Of a stretch of DNA of 64,000 nt, positions 16,243 to 27,092 are shown piece after piece. Each line of letters begins with the position of its first letter. The stretch's first letter is position 1. Source of the DNA: Nocardioides jiangsuensis. GTDB lineage: Bacteria > Actinomycetota > Actinomycetes > Propionibacteriales > Nocardioidaceae. The stretch lies in contig NZ_JAIEZQ010000002.1 of assembly GCF_019679455.1 (NCBI RefSeq), positions 1,116,001 through 1,180,000 of the forward strand. Reading direction: 5' to 3'. The translations under genes were made by a program, and so were the position numbers. The notes under the pieces are model-generated. The model saw only the letters and a program-made list of their open reading frames with translations. It had not been told where the DNA came from and searched no databases.

Positions 16243-17369
16243 CGGGACGCCGCCTGCGGCTCGAGGAACAGCGGGGGAGCGGCCCGGTAGGTGGCCGGCG
16301 TCTCCGAGAGCGTGATCGGGTGCGCGACCTGGGCGACGGGCGCGTCACGACCCGGGTCGTCGACGTACCGCACCGGCTGCAGCCCGAGCCTCTCCGCGAG
16401 CGCGAACGCCTGCCCGAGGTCGTTGATCGGGCCGCAGGGGACGCCGAGCTCCGACAGCCGGGCGAACCAGTGGTCCGCGCTCTCGCGGCGCAGCTCGGCC
16501 TCGAGGTCGGCGACCAGCTCCTCGCGGTGCGCGACGCGGTGCGCGTTGGTGGCGAACCGTGGGTCGGCGGCGAGGTCGGGACGGCCCAGGCCCTCGGCGA
16601 GCCGGGCGAACAGCTTGTCGTTGGCCGCGGCGACCGCGAACGGCCGGTCCGCGGTGGCGAGCACCTCGTAGGGCGCGATGCTCGGGTGCCGGTTGCCCAT
16701 CGGCGCGGGCACCGCCCCGGTCGTCACGTGCGCGGAGGACTGGTTGGTCAGCGCGGACAGCAGCGAGGAGAGCAGGTTGACCTCCACCCGCTGGCCGCGG
16801 CCGGTGCGGTCGCGGTGCCGCAGCGCGGCGAGGACGCCGAGCGCCGCGTGCAGGCCGGTGACCACGTCGACCAGCGCGACGCCGACCTTGGTGGGGCCGG
16901 TCTCGGGGTCGCCGGTGACCGACATCAGCCCGCCGACGGCCTGCACGATCAGGTCGTAGCCGGGCAGCGCGGCGCCGGCGTGCGGCCCGAACCCGGTCAC
17001 CGAGCAGTAGACGAGCCCGGGATGGCGCTCGGCGAGCTGCTCGTAGCCGAGGCCGAAGCGCCCCATGGTGCCGTCCCGGAAGTTCTCCACCAGCACGTCG
17101 CAGGTGCCGACCAGCTCGCGCGCCTCGCGGCGGCCGTCCTCGGTGCGCAGGTCCACCACCCGGGAGGTCTTGTTGCGGTTGACCGAGAGGAAGTACGTCG
17201 ACTCGCCGCCGGACCAGGGCGGGCCCCAGGTGCGCGTCTCGTCGCCGCCGTCGGGGCGCTCGACCTTGACCACCTCGGCGCCGAGGTCGGCGAGCAGCAT
17301 CGTGGCGTACGGCGCCGCGAGGACCCGGCTGAAGTCGGCGACCCGGACCCCGTCGAGCGCACCGGTCAC
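16239..17369 (-). CDS. CaiB/BaiF class III CoA-transferase (SUGCT-like)
   Basis: The 376-residue protein opens with LDGVRVADFSRVLAAPYATM and then LADLGAEVVKVERPDGGDET, the start of the family III CoA-transferase fold. The catalytic aspartate region is NRNKTSRVVDLRTEDGR and the CoA-binding GYDLIVQAVGGLMSVTG. In this operon the natural guess is succinyl-CoA:glutarate CoA-transferase, making glutaryl-CoA for the dehydrogenase encoded just upstream (inference). The start is GTG 17369, overlapping the dehydrogenase stop by four bases; the much longer open frame is an artefact of high G+C. Confidence 0.85.
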   Translation of the reverse strand: MTGALDGVRVADFSRVLAAPYATMLLADLGAEVVKVERPDGGDETRTWGPPWSGGESTYFLSVNRNKTSRVVDLRTEDGRREARELVGTCDVLVENFRDGTMGRFGLGYEQLAERHPGLVYCSVTGFGPHAGAALPGYDLIVQAVGGLMSVTGDPETGPTKVGVALVDVVTGLHAALGVLAALRHRDRTGRGQRVEVNLLSSLLSALTNQSSAHVTTGAVPAPMGNRHPSIAPYEVLATADRPFAVAAANDKLFARLAEGLGRPDLAADPRFATNAHRVAHREELVADLEAELRRESADHWFARLSELGVPCGPINDLGQAFALAERLGLQPVRYVDDPGRDAPVAQVAHPITLSETPATYRAAPPLFLEPQAASR

Positions 17370-18586
17370 CGGAAGGCTCCGTGGCCGGTGAGGGCCTGGC
17401 CGATGACGAGCTGGTGGACCTCGGAGGTGCCCTCGTAGGTGAGCACGGACTCCAGGTTGTTGGCGTGCCGCATCAGCGGGTACTCCAGGGTGATCCCGGC
17501 CGCGCCGAGGATGGTGCGGCACTCCCGGGCGATCGCGATCGCCTCCCGGACGTTGTTCAGCTTGCCCAGCGACACCTGCTCGGGGCGCAGCCGCCCGGCG
17601 TCCTTCAACGCGCCGAGGTGCAGCGCGAGCAGCATCCCCTTCCCGAGCTCGAGGGTCAGGTCGGCCAGCTTGGCCTGGGTCAGCTGGTAGGCGGCGAGCG
17701 GCTTGTCGAAGATCTCGCGCTCGCCGGCGTAGGCGATCGTGGTCTCCAGGCAGTCCCGGGCCGCGCCCAGGGCACCGAACACGATCCCGTACCGGGCCTC
17801 GTTCAGACACGACAGCGGCCCGGACAACCCCCTGGCCCCGGGCAGCACCGCGTCCGCGGGCAGCCGCACCCCGTCCAGGACCAGCTCGGAGGTGACGCTG
17901 GCGCGCAGCGACATCTTCCGGGTGATCTCCGGGGCGGAGAACCCGGGAGTGTCGGTGGGCACCACGAACCCGCGGACCACCGGCCCACCCCGCCCGTCGC
18001 CGGTGCCGTCGCCGTCGTCGGGGTCGGTCTGGGCCCAGACCACCGCGACGTCGGCGACCGACCCGTTGGTGATCCACATCTTCGACCCCGACAGCACCCA
18101 GTCCCCGCCCGGGTCCCGGCGGGCGCGGGTGCGCATCCCGGCCGGGTTGGACCCGAAGTCGGGCTCGGTCAGCCCGAAGCAGCCGATCGCCTCCCCCGCG
18201 GCCATCGCCGGCAGCCACGCCTGCTTCTGCTCCTCGCTGCCGTGCCGGTAGATCGCATACATCGCCAGCGACCCCTGCACGCTGACCAGCGACCGCAGCC
18301 CGGAGTCACCGGCCTCCAGCTCCATGCACGCCAACCCGTACGCGGTCGCCGAGGTGCCCGCGCAGCCGTAGCCGTCCAGGTGCATGCCCAGCACCCCCAA
18401 CGACCCGAGCTCCCTGGCCAGGTCCCGCACCGGCAACGCCGCCGCCTCGTACCAGCCCGCCACCTCCGGCCGGACCCGCTGCTCCACGAACCGGGCCACC
18501 GTGTCCCGGATCGCCAGCTCCTCCTCCCCGACCAACGCATCGGTACCGAACAGGCCAAGCGGGGACTGGGGGGTCTTGCTGGACAA
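17366..18586 (-). CDS. gcdH: Glutaryl-CoA dehydrogenase (acyl-CoA dehydrogenase family)
   Basis: The ~406-residue flavoenzyme has the acyl-CoA dehydrogenase folds in order: N-terminal helices, the substrate/FAD block CFGLTEPDFGSNPAGM, the WITNGS motif, and a C-terminal helical domain with NEARYGIVFGALGAARDCL. The end, TYEGTSEVHQLVIGQALTG, holds the catalytic glutamate and closely matches glutaryl-CoA dehydrogenases, which oxidise and decarboxylate glutaryl-CoA to crotonyl-CoA. A TTG at 18586 is preferred because GAGGAG lies six bases ahead; a GTG at 18622 would add 12 residues but has no ribosome site. It leads the operon with the CoA-transferase. An Asp/Gly-rich insert (DPDDGDGTGDGRGG) sits on a surface loop. 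Confidence 0.85.
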   Translation of the reverse strand: MSSKTPQSPLGLFGTDALVGEEELAIRDTVARFVEQRVRPEVAGWYEAAALPVRDLARELGSLGVLGMHLDGYGCAGTSATAYGLACMELEAGDSGLRSLVSVQGSLAMYAIYRHGSEEQKQAWLPAMAAGEAIGCFGLTEPDFGSNPAGMRTRARRDPGGDWVLSGSKMWITNGSVADVAVVWAQTDPDDGDGTGDGRGGPVVRGFVVPTDTPGFSAPEITRKMSLRASVTSELVLDGVRLPADAVLPGARGLSGPLSCLNEARYGIVFGALGAARDCLETTIAYAGEREIFDKPLAAYQLTQAKLADLTLELGKGMLLALHLGALKDAGRLRPEQVSLGKLNNVREAIAIARECRTILGAAGITLEYPLMRHANNLESVLTYEGTSEVHQLVIGQALTGHGAFR

Positions 18587-18651
18587 CGTGCTCTCCTCGT
18601 CTCGGGTGGTGCTGGTCTTCACGGGTTCGGTCAGGCGGTGGAACGGGTGCT

Positions 18652-18685
18652 GCGTGGGCCGCCCCGGGTGCGGAGCGGCCCACGC
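18652..18685. terminator. Perfect 11-bp stem-loop between TAXI receptor and glutaryl-CoA dehydrogenase
   Basis: GCGTGGGCCGC (18652-18662) pairs perfectly with GCGGCCCACGC (18675-18685) around a 12-base loop. It lies after the stop of the receptor gene (18713) and before the dehydrogenase start, both on the minus strand. It may end most transporter transcripts or set unequal expression of transporter and enzymes. No T-run follows. Confidence 0.55.
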
Positions 18686-18712
18686 GGGTGACGTGAGGTC
18701 ACGCCGTACGCG

Positions 18713-19702
18713 TCAGCCCAGGTTCTCGAGCGCGCGCTCGGAGCCGGGGTGCAGCGGGACCGGGTCGGTCTTCGCGGCGTTCTCGACGCTGATCTCCTCG
18801 GCGGCCGGGTGCACCTGCACCAGGTCGGCCTTCTTCTCCAGCATGAGGGTGGTCAGCGCGCACGTCAGGTTGTCCGGGGCGTCGTTGCGCACCATCAGCA
18901 GGTTCGGCACCCGGAAGGTGGGGATGTCCTCGCCAAGCCCGTAGGTGTCACCGGGGATGCTCGCCTCCTCGTAGACCGGGCTGATCTCCTGCAGCTTCGG
19001 CAGCAGCGGGGTGACGTCGACGAACTTCACGTCCTCACCCATCGAGGTGAACAGGTCGGTGACCGCCGGGGTGGGCAGGCCGCCGGACCAGACGAAGCCG
19101 TCGAGCGAGCCGTCCTTCATGCCGTCCACGGTCTTGGTGAGGTCGAGACGCTGGGCCTTGACGTCGCTGGTCTTCAGCCCGGCGACCTCGATCATCCGGT
19201 TTGCGATGACCTCGGTGCCGGACTCGGGGGAGCCGGTGGAGATCCGCTTGCCCTTGAAGTCCTCGACCGAGTCGATGCCGGAGTCGGCCTGGACCACGAC
19301 CTGGGTGTAGTTGTTGTAGATCCGGCCGAGCGTGGAGACGTCCTGCGGGCCGTCGAAGTCGCCGGCACCGTTGACCGCGTCCGCGGCGGTGTCGGCGAGG
19401 GAGAAGGCGATGTCGTAGTCGCCCTCGACGAGCTGCTGGATGTTCTGCACCGAGGCGCCGGTCTCCGCGGAGGTGGCCTGGAGGTCGGTCTCGGCGTTGA
19501 TGACCTTGGCCAGGCCGCCGCCGACGACGTAGTACACGCCGGTGGAGTTGCCGGTGGCGATGCTGACGCTGCCGGTGCCGGCGTCGCAGCTGCTCTCGTC
19601 GGCGCCGGAGCCGGCCGCGGCGCGGTTCTGCTGGCCGCCGCACGAGCTGAGCGTCAGCGCGGAGGCGAGGGCGATGCCGGCGAGCGTGGTGATGCGTTTC
19701 AT
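18713..19702 (-). CDS. TAXI-family TRAP transporter solute receptor (lipoprotein)
   Basis: A signal peptide with lipobox LTLSSC anchors the ~330-residue protein outside the membrane. The mature start VSIATGNSTGVYYVVGGGLAKV is the hallmark of TAXI receptors, as are FKGKRISTGSPESGTEVIA and GFVWSGGLPTPAV. TAXI proteins deliver substrates, where known glutamate, 2-oxoglutarate or similar dicarboxylates, to a TRAP permease. ATG 19702 is preferred over an in-frame TTG 12 bases upstream. The permease gene ends 51 bases upstream, so the two form one transporter. The neighbouring catabolic operon suggests glutarate or 2-hydroxyglutarate as ligand (inference). Confidence 0.9.
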   Translation of the reverse strand: MKRITTLAGIALASALTLSSCGGQQNRAAAGSGADESSCDAGTGSVSIATGNSTGVYYVVGGGLAKVINAETDLQATSAETGASVQNIQQLVEGDYDIAFSLADTAADAVNGAGDFDGPQDVSTLGRIYNNYTQVVVQADSGIDSVEDFKGKRISTGSPESGTEVIANRMIEVAGLKTSDVKAQRLDLTKTVDGMKDGSLDGFVWSGGLPTPAVTDLFTSMGEDVKFVDVTPLLPKLQEISPVYEEASIPGDTYGLGEDIPTFRVPNLLMVRNDAPDNLTCALTTLMLEKKADLVQVHPAAEEISVENAAKTDPVPLHPGSERALENLG

Positions 19703-19753
19703 GGTGTTTCCCAATCCGGTAGGGGCCAGTACGGCGGTGGGCGGGTGGTGCGG

Positions 19754-21994
19754 TTACGGGTTCACGGGGGTTCCGGCGGTGTCGGTCGTGGACACCTCGG
19801 CGGGCCGCGAGGTCGACTTCCTCCGCCGGACCAGGTGCAGCAGCACGGCGGCCGCGAGCAGGACGAAGCCGGCGACGATGGAGGTCGGGACGAGGTAGAG
19901 CAGCAGCAGGGCCGCGGGGACGCACAGGATGCGCTCGGCCATGCCGGTCGGGCCGAACATCCAGCCGGTGGTGACCACGGCCAGCGCGGCGACCGCGGCG
20001 GCGCAGACGAGCGTCGCCCAGACCACGTCGACCAGGTCGCCGCGGGAGAGCAGCAGGCTGCCGTTGTCGGAGACCACGAACGCCATCGGTGCGAGGAACG
20101 CGGGCAGCGTGTACTTGCAGGCCTGCATCATCGTCGGGATCACCTTGCCGCCGGTGATCGCGGCGGAGGCGACCGCAGCCAGCGCGGTCGGCGGGGAGAC
20201 CTCGGAGAGCACGGCGTAGTAGAAGATGAACATCGCCACCTCGGGACTGCCCACCCCGAGCGAGATCAGCGCCGGGCCGATGATGACCCAGCTCAGGATG
20301 AACGACGCGGTGACCGGGACCGCGAGGCCGAGGATGAGGATCGCGGCCGCGGAGAACAGCGCGGAGAGCACCAGCAGGGTGGCGTCGTTCGGGGCGATCG
20401 CCTCGGCCGCGGAGACGAGCAGGTCGGAGAGGATCTGGCCGAGGCCGGTCTTCGCGATGGTGGAGGTGATCACGCCGGCCGCGGCGCAGACCGCGATCAC
20501 CGGCAGCCCGGACCGGATGCCTCCAGAGAGGGCGTCGTACAGCCGGTGCAGGTAGGAGGTCACCGACTCCTTCAGCGGCATCGTCTCGAGCTCGTAGTCC
20601 GGGTCGTCGAAGCCGCTGACCACGGGGCGCCGCGAGAGGACCGCCTCCAGGAGGCCGAACAGGGCGGCGACCCCGGTCGCGTAGACGACCGCGCGGAACG
20701 GTGGGACGTCGATGGCGAGGAAGAACACGATCACGCCGAGGCTGATGAAGTGGTAGCCGGAGCGGGCCAGCAGCCGCAGCGGGCTGCCGATCGCCAGCTC
20801 GACCCGGCGGGCGCCGAAGCGGCGGGCGTCGATCTCGACGGCGAGGAAGATGCCGAGGTAGTAGAGCAGGGTCGGCACGATCGCCCAGCCGAGCACGGAG
20901 ATGTAGGAGACGCCGAGGTACTCCGCGATGATGAACGCCGCCGCGCCCAGGGTCGGCGGGGAGAGGATCGCGCCGATGCCGGAGGCCGCGAGCATGCCGC
21001 CGGCCGCCTCGCGGGGGTAGCCGGCCCGCTTGAGGATCGGCCACGCGAACGAGCCCAGCGTCACCGCGGTCGCCGTGCCGGAGCCGGACACGGTGCCGAG
21101 CAGGAAGCCGGAGGTGGCCACGGTGCGGCCCGGGGCGGTGCCGGAGCGGCGGAACAGCGAGAAGCTGAACTCGACGAAGAAGCGTCCCGCGCCCATCCGG
21201 TCGAGGACCGCGCCGTAGATCGTGAACAGCACGATGTACGTCGCGGCGACGTCGAGCGGGACGCCGAAGAACCCGCTGGCCTCGTTGTAGAGGCCGTTGA
21301 TGATCTGCTCGAGGTCCATGCCGATGTGCGAGATGGTCCAGTCGATCGGCAGGTAGCCGCCGTAGTAGGCGTAGGCGAAGAACACCAGGCAGACCGCGGG
21401 CAGCACCACGCCCGTCGTACGGCGGGTGGCCTCGAGGACCAGCACCAGCAGCACCGTGCCGGCGACGACGTCGAGCAGGAGCAGCGAGCCCTGCCGGTCG
21501 AGGAAGCCGGTGAAGCCTCCGCCGCCGAGGTCGGTGAGCGGCAGCGGGAGGATCGGGTAGAGGCCGACGACGAGCGCGACCGCAGCCAGCACCCAGTCGA
21601 GGATCCCGGGGTTGTCCTTGCGCGCGGGTGCCGGCACGGCGGTTGCGGTGGTGGCCGCGCCCTCGGTGGGGGTGGTGTCCGGGGTGTCCGAGACGGCCTT
21701 CTTCGTGGCGCGGACCCGGTAGCAGAGGAACACCAGCGGCAGGGTGACACCGAGGAACAGGATCAGGTAGTACTGGCTGCCCTGCTCCAGCGGGGCGAAC
21801 ACCTGGCGCAGCACGAACAGCGCCACCGCGAAGCACCAGATCCCCACGAACCGGTCGACCCGGGGGGAGAGGTGGCGGGCCGGACGCTCCTCGTCGTAGT
21901 CGGCGACCAGCTCGTCGACGTCGAGGCGTTCGGTCGGCACGCGGGTGGGGCTCTGCGTAGGCATGCCCGGTAACGTAGGCGTGGTCGCCGTCAC
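19754..21994 (-). CDS. Fused TRAP transporter permease (4TM-12TM, TAXI type)
   Basis: The 746-residue protein has about 18 membrane spans. After a polar N-terminus come the DctQ-like small-subunit spans and then the large DctM-like part with GFLLGTVSGSGTATAVTLGS, GGMLAASGIGAILSPPTLG and SEVSPPTALAAVASAAITGG, all typical of TRAP permeases of the TAXI branch. Such carriers import organic acids using the Na+ gradient. A Thr/Pro-rich linker after the second span is variable. ATG 21994 lacks a good ribosome site, and an ATG at 21964 is possible. It is divergent from the two-component system, 78 bases away. Confidence 0.9.
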   Translation of the reverse strand: MTATTPTLPGMPTQSPTRVPTERLDVDELVADYDEERPARHLSPRVDRFVGIWCFAVALFVLRQVFAPLEQGSQYYLILFLGVTLPLVFLCYRVRATKKAVSDTPDTTPTEGAATTATAVPAPARKDNPGILDWVLAAVALVVGLYPILPLPLTDLGGGGFTGFLDRQGSLLLLDVVAGTVLLVLVLEATRRTTGVVLPAVCLVFFAYAYYGGYLPIDWTISHIGMDLEQIINGLYNEASGFFGVPLDVAATYIVLFTIYGAVLDRMGAGRFFVEFSFSLFRRSGTAPGRTVATSGFLLGTVSGSGTATAVTLGSFAWPILKRAGYPREAAGGMLAASGIGAILSPPTLGAAAFIIAEYLGVSYISVLGWAIVPTLLYYLGIFLAVEIDARRFGARRVELAIGSPLRLLARSGYHFISLGVIVFFLAIDVPPFRAVVYATGVAALFGLLEAVLSRRPVVSGFDDPDYELETMPLKESVTSYLHRLYDALSGGIRSGLPVIAVCAAAGVITSTIAKTGLGQILSDLLVSAAEAIAPNDATLLVLSALFSAAAILILGLAVPVTASFILSWVIIGPALISLGVGSPEVAMFIFYYAVLSEVSPPTALAAVASAAITGGKVIPTMMQACKYTLPAFLAPMAFVVSDNGSLLLSRGDLVDVVWATLVCAAAVAALAVVTTGWMFGPTGMAERILCVPAALLLLYLVPTSIVAGFVLLAAAVLLHLVRRRKSTSRPAEVSTTDTAGTPVNP

Positions 21995-22012
21995 ATCGTG
22001 TCGGCCGTCACA
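21987..22012. promoter_or_regulatory. Direct repeat in the TRAP / two-component divergent promoter
   Basis: GCCGTCACA occurs twice in direct orientation (21987-21995 and 22004-22012), starts 17 bases apart, in the 78-base region between the permease start and the response-regulator start. OmpR-type regulators usually bind direct repeats, so this could be the response regulator's site. The first copy overlaps the annotated permease ATG, which weakens the case unless the later ATG is used. Confidence 0.25.
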
Positions 22013-22072
22013 CAGACTTTACACAGGCTTGATGTTCGCCCGATGGGGCCGTTCGGGCGCGGAGAGGCTGGG

Positions 22073-22750
22073 ATGCGGGTTCTTCTGGTGGAGGACGACG
22101 ACCGGGTGGTCGCCGCCCTCGTGCCGGCGCTGCAGCGGGCCCACCTGCACGTGCGCCGGGCCGCCACGGCGGCGGAGGCGAGCGCGATGTACGCCGACGT
22201 CGACCTGGTGCTGCTCGACATGGGGCTGCCCGACCAGGACGGCCTCGCGCTGTGCCGGCAGATCCGTTCCGCCAGCGACGTACCGATCATCGCGGTGACC
22301 GCGCGGCGCGAGGAGTCCGCGGTGGTCTCCGGGCTGCGGGCCGGGGTGGACGACTACGTCACCAAGCCGTACAGCCTCGCCGAGCTGCTGGCCCGGATCG
22401 ACGCGGTGATGCGCCGCTTCGGGCAGCGGGCCGTCGAGCCGGTGGCGGAGGTGGGGGACGTGCGGATCGACCACGGCTCCCGGCAGGCGTACGTCGCCGG
22501 GGAGCCGGTGACGCTGTCGCACAAGGAGTTCGACCTGCTCAGCATGCTGGTGCAGGGCACCGGCGACGTGGTCACCCGGGAGGCCCTGATGGAGGGGATC
22601 TGGGACACCGCGTGGGTGGGCGCCTCGCGCACGCTCGACGTGCACGTGGCCACGCTCCGCGCCAGGCTGGGCCGGCCCGAGCTGATCGAGACCGTCCGGG
22701 GGGTCGGCTACCGCGTGGCCAGCGACACCGCGGACCGCGCCGAGGCCTGA
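22073..22750 (+). CDS. OmpR/PhoB-family response regulator (TctD-like)
   Basis: The 225-residue regulator has a receiver domain (VEDDD acidic pocket, phosphorylated Asp49 in LVLLDMGLPDQDG, Thr in ITAVTARREE-type strand, Lys in DDYVTKPYS) and a C-terminal winged-helix domain (LSHKEFDLLSMLV, TLDVHVATLRARL, VRGVGYR). ATG 22073 follows GGAGAGG; longer frames upstream have no support. The sensor kinase gene starts four bases after its stop. TctD/TctE-type systems control tricarboxylate transporters. Its place opposite the TRAP genes suggests it controls that transporter and the catabolic operon. Confidence 0.9.
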   Translation: MRVLLVEDDDRVVAALVPALQRAHLHVRRAATAAEASAMYADVDLVLLDMGLPDQDGLALCRQIRSASDVPIIAVTARREESAVVSGLRAGVDDYVTKPYSLAELLARIDAVMRRFGQRAVEPVAEVGDVRIDHGSRQAYVAGEPVTLSHKEFDLLSMLVQGTGDVVTREALMEGIWDTAWVGASRTLDVHVATLRARLGRPELIETVRGVGYRVASDTADRAEA

Positions 22751-22754
22751 GCCG

Positions 22755-24251
<1,497 letters not shown>

Positions 24252-25201
24252 AGATCGCCGCGCCCAGGGTCGGCTGCCGTACGCCGGGGGAGACCCGCTC
24301 GATCGCGTCCTGCGCCTCGAACATGGTTCGGGTGATCGCGTAGGCGAGGTCGTCGGGCATCTCCGGGTGCACCACGACGAAGTTCCGCACGCTGACGGTG
24401 TCCACGGCGCCGGGCAGACCGTACGTCGACGCGGGGACCGGCCCGGCGACGTACTCCGGACCGTAGGCGTCGACCATCGACCCCACGACGTCGTCGAGCT
24501 CGAGGAGCCGGATCCCGATCTCGCGGCTGAGGCCGAGCACCGCCTGGTTGGGCAGGCCGCTGACGAAGAAGAACGCCGCGAGCCGCCCGTCGCGCAGCCC
24601 CTGCGCCGAGGCCTGGAGCGACTCCGACGCCACCTCGATGTCGGCCAGGGTGAGCCCGTACTGCTTCAGCACCCGCCGCGCGACGACCCGGGTACCGGAG
24701 TCGGGGGCGCCGAGGCCGACCCGGCGGCCGCGCAGGTCCTCGGCGGTGCGGATGCCGGAGTCGTCGCGGACCACGAGGTGCACGAAGCTGTCGTAGGTAC
24801 GGGCCAGCGCGACCACGTCGAGCGGCTCGTCGAACGGGCCGGTGCCGCGCACCGCGTCCGAGGCGGTGTCGCCGAGGGAGAGGCCGAGGTCACAGGTGCC
24901 GGCGCTGACCAGGCGCAGGTTCTGCACCGAGGCGTCGGTGAGGCGGATCTCCGCGGTGACGTTGGTCAGCCGGTCGGAGAGGACCGTGCTCAGCGCGGCG
25001 CCGTACCGGGTGAACACCCCGCCCGGGTTGCCGGTCGCGATGGTGACCGTGCTCGGCGGCAGGTCGTCCCAGCGCTGCGCGAGGCAGCCGGTGGCGGAGG
25101 CGACGAGGGGGAGGGTGAGCGCGGACAGCGCCGTACGCCGCGAGACCCGGACCACCATCGCGCCAGCATCCCACGCAGGCTCTCCGCTTCACCGGGCCCG
25201 G

Positions 25202-25283
25202 GCCGCAACGGCGCACGCGAGCGGTTGTGGCCCGGGTCGGACGGGTGGGAGGGGCCGCGCCGGCGCACGTGAACGGTTGCGGC
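25202..25283. repeat. Pair of 30-bp imperfect palindromes (REP-like), copies 3 and 4
   Basis: Copy 3 (25202-25231, arms GCCGCAAC...GGTTGTGGC) and copy 4 (25254-25283, arms GCCGC...GCGGC) match the pair at 9029-9109 in length, spacing (52 bases between starts) and core (CAACGGCGCACG or its complement). They lie between the methyltransferase and the TAXI gene, both minus strand. Confidence 0.5.
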
Positions 25284-25300
25284 TTCGAGCGAGGCGGGCG

Positions 25301-26161
25301 TCAGCCGCGGCGTACGGCGGTGACCAGCCACATCGCCGAGCCGAGCTCCACGCCGCGCGGGGTGCTGTGCAGCACCATCGTCGCGTTCAGGGCGTCGAGC
25401 GCGCGGGCCCGGGCGGCCTCGTCGAGGTCCGCGACCATCCACGCCAGCAACCCGCCGACGAAGGCGGTGGCGTCGTCCGCGTCCGGGCCGAACCACATGG
25501 GGGCGGTGAGGTCCTCGAAGCGCGGCTCGGTGAAGCCGGCCCCGGTGAGGACGTCCCGCACCAGGTCCGGGTCGCTCAGCCCGAACGGTCCCTGGGCGCC
25601 GACCGGGGGAGGGGACAGGTTCCGCCCGGCGGCCATCGCGGTGCCGAAGGCGAGCATCCAGTCGTTGCGCTCGGGTCCCTGCCAGACCAGCAGCGCCAGC
25701 TGCCCGCCGGGACGCAGAGCACGGGCGATGTTGGCGAAGGCCGCCGCCTGGTCGCCGAAGAACATCGCCCCGGTCCGGCTGATCGCCACGTCGAACGCCG
25801 CGGGCTCGAACGGGTGGACCTGCGCGTCGGCCCGGAGGAAGTGCGCGTTGGGCACCCCCTCGGTCTCGGCGAGGCGGCGGGCGACGTCGAGCATCCGCGC
25901 CGACAGGTCCACCCCGAGGGCGAAGCCCGCGATCGCGCGGCGGGCGGCGTCGCGGGTGGTCTGGCCGGTGCCGCAGCCGAGGTCGAGCACCGCGTCGGTG
26001 GCCCGGATCCGCACCGTGTCGAAGAGGTGGGCGTGGTACGCGGCGACCGAGGTGTCGAAGCGCTCGGCGTGCCGGGCCCAGTAGTCCCCCTCGTCCCCGT
26101 CCCAGGCCTTCGCCTGTTCGAGGTTGGTCTCGTCCACGCGGGTCAGCTGGGTGTGTCCCAC
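25301..26161 (-). CDS. Class I SAM-dependent methyltransferase
   Basis: The 286-residue protein has a standard Rossmann methyltransferase fold: motif I VLDLGCGTGQTTRDAAR, the acidic post-I residue in ALGVDLSARML, and FDVAISRTGAMFFGD (motif IV region). It resembles the UbiE/Methyltransf_11 group, which methylates small molecules; the substrate is unknown. GTG 26161 is chosen because AAGGTG lies at suitable distance; an in-frame ATG at 26188 is an alternative. It is divergent from the PadR gene, so PadR may control it. Confidence 0.8.
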   Translation of the reverse strand: MGHTQLTRVDETNLEQAKAWDGDEGDYWARHAERFDTSVAAYHAHLFDTVRIRATDAVLDLGCGTGQTTRDAARRAIAGFALGVDLSARMLDVARRLAETEGVPNAHFLRADAQVHPFEPAAFDVAISRTGAMFFGDQAAAFANIARALRPGGQLALLVWQGPERNDWMLAFGTAMAAGRNLSPPPVGAQGPFGLSDPDLVRDVLTGAGFTEPRFEDLTAPMWFGPDADDATAFVGGLLAWMVADLDEAARARALDALNATMVLHSTPRGVELGSAMWLVTAVRRG

Positions 26162-26234
26162 GGTGGCACCTTCTTCCCGATGCTCCATCCTCCCTTTGGG
26201 ACTATCATTCTCAGGTTGCTCCCGAGGAGGTTCC

Positions 26235-26879
26235 GTGTCAAGCAGTCCGCGGCTCACCACCACGTCGTACGCCGTGCTCAGCCTGCTCGCGGTCCGGCCG
26301 ATGTCCACCTACGAGTTGGCCCAGCAGATGCGGCACAGCCTCGGCCGGTTCTGGCCGCGGGCGCAGAGCAAGCTCTACGAGGAGCCGAAGAAGCTCGTCG
26401 ACCACGGACTCGCGACGGCCCGGAAGGAGCGGGTCGGCGACCGGCCGCGCACCGTCTACCGGATCACCGCCGAGGGGCGTCGCGCGCTCGCGGACTGGAT
26501 GGCGGAGCCGGCCGCGGGGCCGAGCCTGGAGTTCGAGGGGCTGCTCAAGGTCTCCTTCGCCGAGCACGGCACCCGCGGCGACGCGCTCGCCCACCTCGCC
26601 GCCGTGCGCGCCTGGGCGGTCGAGCGAAATGAGGAGAACCTCGCGACCGGCCGGGCCTACCTCGCCGGCGAGGGGGAGTTCCAGGCGCGGGTGGCGCAGA
26701 ACATGCTCGGCGGGTCCTTCCTGACCGAGTACTACCGGATGGTCGCGGAGTGGGCGGACTGGGCGACGGCCCTCGTCGAGCGGTGGCCGGACGACCCGGC
26801 AGGGGCGGTCGTGGACGCGGAGGCGTTCGCGCGCATCGTGGAGCGCGCCGGCTGGTCGGAGGCCGACCCGTCGCAGTGA
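26235..26879 (+). CDS. PadR-family transcriptional regulator
   Basis: The 214-residue protein has an N-terminal winged helix (TTTSYAVLSLLAVRPMSTYELAQQM, then SKLYEEPKKLVDHGLATARKE, VYRITAEGRRAL) and a C-terminal helical domain of the Vir_act_alpha_C type. PadR proteins are usually repressors relieved by small aromatic or toxic compounds, and often control the gene beside them. GTG 26235 follows GAGGAGG (26224-26230) at four bases. The divergent methyltransferase is the most likely target; no clear operator palindrome was recognised in the 73-base gap. Confidence 0.85.
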   Translation: MSSSPRLTTTSYAVLSLLAVRPMSTYELAQQMRHSLGRFWPRAQSKLYEEPKKLVDHGLATARKERVGDRPRTVYRITAEGRRALADWMAEPAAGPSLEFEGLLKVSFAEHGTRGDALAHLAAVRAWAVERNEENLATGRAYLAGEGEFQARVAQNMLGGSFLTEYYRMVAEWADWATALVERWPDDPAGAVVDAEAFARIVERAGWSEADPSQ

Positions 26880-27092
26880 CGGGTGTGACTAGGGAGAACC
26901 ACCCGGACGGGCGGTTGTGGCGCCGCCGGACGCCGTCCCCGGCCCCCTCCGCCGACACGCCCGGCGAACCGTGACACGCCGGTCGTCGAGGTCGCGTCAC
27001 GCCCCTGACCTGCGGGTTTGTCCGCATTGCCGAAGAACCTGGACGACTTTCGCGGTTCGGCTTGCGTGCCCCTGTGCGCCCACCTAGGGTTA

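Noticed and set aside
18749-21973. 1074-residue plus-strand open frame opposite the TAXI-TRAP genes
   Set aside because: Same kind of antisense shadow; the minus-strand TRAP proteins are unmistakable.
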